Shown here in pieces: positions 7,967-13,635 of a stretch of 13,635 nucleotides of DNA. Where the stretch lies: positions 1 to 13,635 of the forward strand of contig MU617416.1 of the NCBI GenBank assembly GCA_025201705.1. Direction: 5' to 3'. The notes beneath the pieces were generated by a model. It saw only the letters and a list, made by a program, of their open reading frames with translations, was not told the origin of the DNA and searched no databases. Made by a program: the position numbers and the translations under genes. The stretch is from Dissophora ornata. Taxonomy: Eukaryota; Mortierellomycota; Mortierellomycetes; Mortierellales; Mortierellaceae. Position 1 is the first letter of the stretch. Each line of letters starts with the position of its first letter.

Positions 7967-9924
7967 CTAATAAGAGATTCCGTCATCGAACAGAAGAGTA
8001 GTGGTATATTTCTTTTGTTGAACAAAGACCTCAGACCTGATCTCGCTCAATCCGAAGTACATCTTCACTTCAATTGCAACCTAGACAACGGTAACATGAA
8101 TTCAAATGTCAGAGCAATGACCTGGAGCCAAAAGCATATCTGAGTATTAAGCCATCTAGACCACACCCACCGAGCGCCCGATTGGGTCCGATGACTTGAA
8201 AGGATTTGGGATCAAAATTGTGGCCAACTTGGACATCCCAGCGGCAGTGGTATGTCGCGGTGGATCTCCATTAATGGCGTAGATGGGAACTGAATAGTAC
8301 GTACAAACTTGATCCTGTATGAAGAAGAGTGAATGGGCGACACACTCATTGACTTCGACCTTTTGAGCCTTTCTGACAAACGGTTTAAAGCGGTCCGTGC
8401 AAGTAATGCCGTGTTTCCTGAATATCTTAAGCTCAATTGTGTCAATATTTTCATTGAAATAATCCTCCATGCCGATACCATAGCACCGACGAGTGATACG
8501 TGCAGTTATGACCTTTGGATTTAGTCCTGCATACACCGCACCACAAACAACAGCAGCCTCAGGCTTATACGGTGCAGAGATTGTCCGGACCTTACTACTG
8601 AACTCCTGCTTAACGCGATTAAGGAGGTAAGTCGAAGCACCAAATCCGCCAACCATGAAGATGGCTGAGACATTCTTGGCTCCGTCGAGCTGTTCTTGAA
8701 TCAACGCAAGCACCTTCTTTACCACTGGCTCAAAGACACGACTCTTCAGTTCGGATGCCTTTAGGCACATATAGCCGCCGTCGATACCAATGGCTCCTAA
8801 GTTCTCTAACTCCTCGAAACAGTCATTCAGGGGAAGTGCTAGATGCTGATCCTCAACACCATCGAAATGAGGCTTAAGCTCATACGCGAATTTCTCGACT
8901 AAATCTGAGATAATGCTTGTAGGAACTTTGGCGCTTTGCTTCCCAAACTCTTCGATCAACAGGTCGCCGAAGTTCATATCAATGAACATGGAGCCACACG
9001 AAGCGCCATGGCCATGGGTGACCTCAGACAGACTCCGACCTTGGGACGACACCGCAATCTCATAAACAATCAGATCTACTGTGCCGCCACCTGCATCGCA
9101 AATCATGAATCGGTCGCCGTGGCCGAGGTCATACTGTCTGCACTGGCGCTCGCAGTACAATGCAGCCGCCTCAGGTTCCGAGACCAGCATCAGACGGTCA
9201 GGATGGTCAGTTTCCGTGATTATTTTTGCCTTAATGGCAGCTTTTCTCATCACATCCTTGGATTTATCAGACCACATTGCTGGCACTGTGAGGCAGTACC
9301 GGAAACTTTTGCGACTGTAGCTTGGACCGAACTCTTGTAGGATCTTATCCGCAACATACTCGTGGAGAGCGCCGAGATAGTCTGAGATGGCCATCAGGAC
9401 AGAGACTCCGTTCTCGCTCTTCCAAGGCGTCAGGGCTACGCTCTCATCTAAGTAGGGCTTGTACTGGTGGAGCTGAACGTATTTTGATGCTGTAGGAGAT
9501 TGCATCGCCAGCTTGGATTTCCAACCCCATTCCGCCATACGAAACTCTCCATTAAGTTTCTGGTATAGATTGAGAGTGGGAGTTTTTGCATATTGGATGT
9601 TTTGCTTTGGCCTAGGAGAATGGCCATTTCGCAGGCCTGTGTGAGTGGAGAAGCCGCTGGAATCTTCTCACGCGGAATAGAATGTAAGCGTTGTTAAGCT
9701 TACCAGCCTGTGATAATTCGTGCTTCTCTATCGTCTGGAGCAAAGGCATATGCACATCCTCTACATGGGTTATCATGACTGATGATAGAAAGATGGGCCA
9801 GCAGCCATGCAAATCAATATCTCACAGGGACGTGGCTTGGGATTCCCACTTACGAGAAGGTTGTGCCAAAGTCGATGGCAACTACAATAGGGAAATCGTC
9901 AGGGTCAAAGTCGATTAGAGTCAT
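7967..9924 (-). CDS. HSPA12-like Hsp70 ATPase, gene 3 (complete)
   Basis: Exons 9854-9924, 9704-9760, 8171-9611 and 7967-8080; introns of 93, 92 and 90 bp; 560 codons, with exon lengths identical to gene 2. The motifs AIDFGTTFSG, SEPEAA, DAGGGTVD and VGGFGAS are all present, so ATP binding and probably hydrolysis are retained. The terminal exon encodes VKMYFGLSEIRSEV and ends in GISY. Differences from gene 2 cluster in lobe II (about residues 255-310) and after YGIG (about 424-450). It has a TATA box and AATAAA, so it looks like the best-preserved transcription unit of the array. Its divergent neighbour, coiled-coil copy 3, is a pseudogene, so the gene appears to be kept without a functional adjacent partner. 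It is a family assignment only; the substrate is unknown. Confidence 0.92.
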
Positions 9925-10678
9925 TGAGGTTGGTTCGAGAATGATTCGAGGAGATTCAACAATTCGCGCGAAACAAATGGATTATATATGGGCCACAACC
10001 TGCGTATCCCTGTGCTGCACGCTTTGGAGAGACTCGGTCCGTTATCATCAAAATCACACATCTGAAAGTGGCGACACGTCTATACCGCTCTCTTGAGCAC
10101 AGACTAGCGTGCATGCATGATGAAGGTGATTCAAAGTAGATGATGCATCCCTAATCTACTTCGCCCTCATCTTGTACCCAATAAACGTTCTTTTGCCCCC
10201 TATTTTCAATCATGTTGACTCCTTTCGGCTCTTACAGGCAGACCAGCGTTTCTTTTTGCAAATCTCTCACTACCATCAAACACTACTACAATATGGAAGT
10301 ATCTCCCCACAAAGTCAAAGCCAATATCGCAGCTATTCTCTCCATCCGCTATCAAAGAATACATGTCCGACAGTCGATGTCCTTTGCAGAATGCTGCCTC
10401 CCTGGATGGGAAGACATCTGTTGCGGCTACGGCTGTGTCTGGAGACGGAGTCAGTACAGTTGACCAAGCTCCATCTCTGTGGTGTTAGCCTCATACCTTG
10501 AGCTGTCGAGTGTGGCCCCTCCAGTTCCAAGTTCTGGCACCAATGACGCAACAAGGCTGAAACATGGTAGCGACAATAAGCCCCTTGAACTTTGAACCAG
10601 TTGCAGCGGCAATGACATTACCGTTAATGTCTAGCTGAAGGCGCCGTCGCTTATATTGTTATCTGAAGAGATAGTGCC
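9925..10678. promoter_or_regulatory. Divergent promoter region 3
   Basis: This is the longest of the three bidirectional regions. It carries TATATAA at 9982-9988 for gene 3, a TTCGAGAA pair at 9934-9941, GCATGCATG near 10110 and the AAGTAGAT/ATCTACTT inverted repeat at 10134-10141 and 10154-10161. The frame corresponding to the possible coiled-coil 5' exon starts at ATG 10292 but is shifted partway. A CAT-GGTAGCG block near 10563 and an acceptor-like GAAGAG^AT near 10670 match the layout of region 1. Confidence 0.55.
9982..9988 (-). promoter_or_regulatory. TATA box of Hsp70 gene 3
   Basis: TATATAA on the minus strand, about 60 bp before ATG 9924. A stop codon in the element closes the upstream frame, which supports the chosen start. 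Confidence 0.6.
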
Positions 10679-11721
10679 ATGGACACGGATGTCTCAAATA
10701 CCCCAGCTGCTGGATCGACAGTGAGTGCAAATCATACCTATTGCGACCGCGAACCAAATGGAAGGAATGAGATTGACTAGGCCACTGAAATTTGCCACAG
10801 TGTAATTCCGGCGCAGATTCAGTTTCTCGAATGGGAGCTCGGACACGTTCGAAACGCATATCAAAGTCCTTGCAACGATCTAACAGCCCTGAAGCAAACC
10901 ATTGACAGATATATCAACCACACAGACAAATTTCTAGACTATCTCCCAACTGAGAACTACAAGAGGAAGAAAAACGGTTATAGACAACAGGCGCAGAGTG
11001 AAAGGATTCGCAAGCTTGCAGGAAACCATTGACAACTATGCCCACCACACGGCCAAACATGAACACAATCTCGAGATAAAGATGGACATGAGCCAGCGAG
11101 TGGTTGAAGATTTCAATCTGCTGCAACACAACAATAGCGCACTCGGGTTAGGAGTTATTTGTAGATTTCGCAAACCGAGAATTCGAATTGTCAGGATTGT
11201 CGGCCTATCATCTGGACCTTTGGATGGAATTCGCAGCCATGTCGACATTGGTCCACCACTTCTTCCAGAGACCATTAGGATGCATCTTCGAGCACGACGA
11301 AAAATTCGAGGATATCTGAAGCAAGGTGTATGGCCGAGACAGTAAGATTGCGGACAGTTGGAGACAGCAGCTTTGCGTGACCGCACTCTAGAACCCTAGT
11401 ATGGAAGCTCTTAGGAAGCAGGAAGTCAAGTACACTGTGGACGCGCTCTCGAAGATGGTGTATCTGGTTTATTCAAATGTAGACAAGTTGGTCAAGACTA
11501 TCGAACTCTGTGACAAGGCTTTTGACCTCGCCATTGCCATGTTCGGATTCGAGTGTGATATTTCGCCGATCTCGGCTCGTCTTGGCGTGCCATTCGATGA
11601 CGAGACAATGACTACGCCCCAGAAATGGAACCCGGCTGGAACTGTTACGCTAATAATATTTCCCGCCTTTGGCGACAGTAGCAATACTTTCCACATGAAA
11701 GCGAAAGTTTGGTGCCGTTAA
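10679..11721 (+). pseudogene. Coiled-coil gene copy 3, decayed
   Basis: It matches 1325-2602 over its whole length except for a deletion of roughly 230 bp near 11140-11150 that removes the end of the coiled coil and the start of the globular domain. The frame from ATG 10679 meets a TAG about 33 codons in, and further shifts follow. The last 106 codons (11401-11721) are open and close to the intact copy, with ELCDKAF, NPAGTVTL, IFPAFGD and KAKVWC conserved. This part could be translated only if a new start were used. Most likely it is a pseudogene with a recently decayed 3' end. Confidence 0.85.
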
Positions 11722-12000
11722 ATACGCGCCGAAGAAGAGTGTCGTTATGTTTGGTGCCTTGTCGAGGGGAGGAGTATCATAAATGATCTAAACACAAAAA
11801 AAAATGCGAAATTACATCCCGTATAATCGTCACGTAGACACCGACTGAGTTCACTGCCCGAGAATTGCCATACTTCTGACTCTGACGGTACGAGAGACAT
11901 ACCCATAGATCTGGGTCCTTTAAACCTCTCTGACTAAGGATATGAAGAGCCCTTGTAACACATACCATCATACCTTTGCATCCTCATAATCAGATATCTT
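11722..12000. other. 3' flank of coiled-coil copy 3
   Basis: Begins like 2603-2640 and then resembles it only in patches, such as the CGAGAATTGCCATAC block. It is followed by the Hsp70 remnant, as in the first cassette. I see no gene. Confidence 0.4.
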
Positions 12001-12412
12001 TGCGCCGATGAGTGACGCGTGCGGTCACTATACTCAGAGTTAATCCTGAATCCGCGAACAACAGCAACCCTTGATTGGCTTGTACGGCGCAGAGATTGTC
12101 TGACGGAGTTCCAGCCTTACGTGGTCAAAGACAACATTTGAGGCATCAAACCCCCCAACTACGAAGATGGCTGAGAGGTCCTTGGCTCCGTCGAGCTGTT
12201 CTTGAATCAACGCCAGCGCCTTCTTCGCCACGGGCTCAGAGACACGGCACCTCAGTTTGGATGCATTCAAGCACATATAGGCATCGTCGATACCAATGGC
12301 GCCGAAGCCCTCCATCGAAACATGCGTTCTGAGGTAGTAATAGATAGTGATCTTCAAAACCATCGAAATGAGGCTTAAACCGGAACGCGAATGTCCCGAC
12401 ATCTGGATGGCA
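12001..12412 (-). pseudogene. Hsp70/HSPA12-like remnant B (exon 3 fragment)
   Basis: The minus strand keeps recognisable blocks of exon 3: GAIGIDDAYMCL, LALIQEQLDGAKDLSAIF, VVGGFDAS and RQTISAPYKP. Frameshifts separate the blocks, and VGGFGxS has become VGGFDAS. It covers the same part of the gene as remnant A, but on the right it joins directly to the conserved Hsp70 3' flank at about 12413, without the phosphoglucomutase insert. Confidence 0.85.
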
Positions 12413-12676
12413 TCGTTGTATGCCGCTGCATTGTAGTGTTATTGCTTTGTTCGGGAAAAGTACTCGTTCTTTAAAGACCACAAGTGCCACTTCATTGCTC
12501 ACGATTCAGCCGATATCCAAGTAGTAGATCATGTGTAAATAACTTATATATCAATATCACCATCGAAAGGTACTACGAACATAAAGATAGACATTCGATC
12601 GCTGGTAATGGGCAACTCGCCGAAAATGTCTCTTTCCTGAAATTGTAACGCAGCAGTTTATGGGCTTCAGTGAGAC
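12413..12676 (-). repeat. Conserved 3' flank of Hsp70 gene 4
   Basis: Aligns with about 3728-4005 and 7690-7966 but is shorter, because its outer part is replaced by remnant B. The AATAAA hexamer of the other two copies is mutated here. Confidence 0.65.
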
Positions 12677-13635
12677 CTAATACGAGATTCCACCATCGAA
12701 CCGAAGAGTGGTGGTATATTTTTTGCCTAAGACAAAGGCCTCGGCCCTGATCTCGTTCAATCCAAAGTACATCTTCACTTCTGCCGTAACCTAGATAACA
12801 GTAGCATGAGTTCAAAAGTCAGAGCAATGGCCTGGAACCAAAGCATATCTGAGTATTACGCCTTCTAGACTACACCCACCATGTGCCCGATTGGGTCCGA
12901 TAACTTGAAAGGATTTGGGACCGAAATTGAGGCCAACTTGGACATTCCGGCGGCAGTGGTATGTCGGGGCGGATCTCCATCAATGGCGTAGATGTCAATT
13001 GAAGAGTCGCTCGAAAAGTAATCCTTTATGGCGACGAGTGAATGAGCGACACACTCATCAACTTCGACCTTTTGAGCCTTTCTGACAAACGGTTTAAAGC
13101 GGCTCGTGCACATAATGCCGTATATCCTGTGTACTTTCAACTTGACTGGATCAATTTTTTTTTTGAATAAGTCCTCCATGCCGATGCCATAGCACCGACG
13201 AGTGATGCGTGAAGTCACGACCTTTGGGTTTAGTCCTGCATACACCGCACCACAGACAACAGCAAGCTCAGGCCTATACGGTGCTGAGATTATCCGGACC
13301 TTACCACGGAACTCCTGCTTAACACGATCAAGGAGGTAAGTCGAAGCACCAAATCCACCAACCATGAAGATAGCTGAGACATCCTTGGCTCCGTCGAGCT
13401 GTCCTTGAATCAACGCAAGCACCTTCTTCACCACTGGCTCAAAGACACGACTCTTCAGTTCGGATGCCTTTAGGCTCATATAGCCGCCGTCGATACCAAT
13501 GGCTCCTAAGTTCTCTAACTCCTCGAAACAGTCATTCCGGGGGAGTGCCAGATGCTGTTCCTCTACACCATCGAAATGAGGCTTAAGCTCATATGCGAAC
13601 TTCTCGACTAAATCTGAAACAATACTTGAAGGAAC
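12677..13635 (-). CDS. HSPA12-like Hsp70 ATPase, gene 4 (5' end outside window)
   Basis: The last exon is 12677-12790 and exon 3 is 12880-13635, open to the window edge; the intron is 89 bp. The visible 289 codons equal residues 272-560 of the paralogues. VGGFGAS and GAVYAGL are intact, and the end is VKMYFGLNEIRAEA, then GISY. Its sequence is a patchwork of gene 2-like and gene 3-like blocks. A run of ten A bases on the coding strand (13155-13164) encodes KKK where the paralogues have other residues, and the stretch matching SFIFTQDQ has diverged. The ATPase phosphate motifs lie outside the window, so activity cannot be judged. Confidence 0.88.

Noticed and set aside
11401..11721. Separate 106-codon gene
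   Set aside because: It is the intact tail of coiled-coil pseudogene 3, with no own promoter evidence and homologous to the end of the 425-residue protein.
1..13635. CRISPR array, tRNA, rRNA or bacterial operon structure
   Set aside because: No regularly spaced direct repeats, cloverleaf or rRNA-like blocks were seen; the genes have spliceosomal introns and eukaryotic signals.

Overview
The window looks like nuclear DNA of a filamentous fungus, probably a basidiomycete. The coding regions are broken by short GT-AG introns of about 90 bp. A degenerate phosphoglucomutase 5' end lies in a pyrimidine-rich, fungal-type leader. The main gene family is the actin-like-ATPase Hsp70 relatives of HSPA12 type, which is strongly expanded in mushroom-forming fungi. 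The placement rests on gene style and family knowledge; no database search was possible.

The locus is a decaying tandem array of one cassette. Each cassette has an HSPA12-like gene on the minus strand, a shared divergent promoter region of 640-750 bp, and a coiled-coil gene on the plus strand. Hsp70 gene 1 (start codon at 685) leaves the window on the left. Gene 2 (4006-5963) and gene 3 (7967-9924) are complete four-exon genes of 560 codons each. Gene 4 (12677-13635) has only its 3' part here. Start-to-start spacing is 5278 bp and then 3961 bp. The three coiled-coil copies are one intact gene (1325-2602), a truncated pseudogene (6648-7238) and a pseudogene with a stop and a deletion (10679-11721).

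Between cassettes lie two Hsp70 exon-3 remnants (2811-3205 and 12001-12412), a captured 5' fragment of a phosphoglucomutase gene (3206-3417 plus leader), a 264-bp element with perfect 16-bp terminal inverted repeats (7262-7525), and a conserved Hsp70 3' flank with an AATAAA signal. Some of these joints are shared between cassettes, so the remnants were probably already present when the cassette was duplicated.

The Hsp70-like proteins keep both phosphate motifs and the adenosine motif, so they should bind ATP. The steady head-to-head pairing with a coiled-coil protein of unknown family suggests co-regulation and possibly a chaperone/partner module. That functional link is inference. Selection seems uneven: the visible Hsp70 frames stay open, although gene 1 has lost a TATA box and a splice acceptor, while two of three partner copies are broken.
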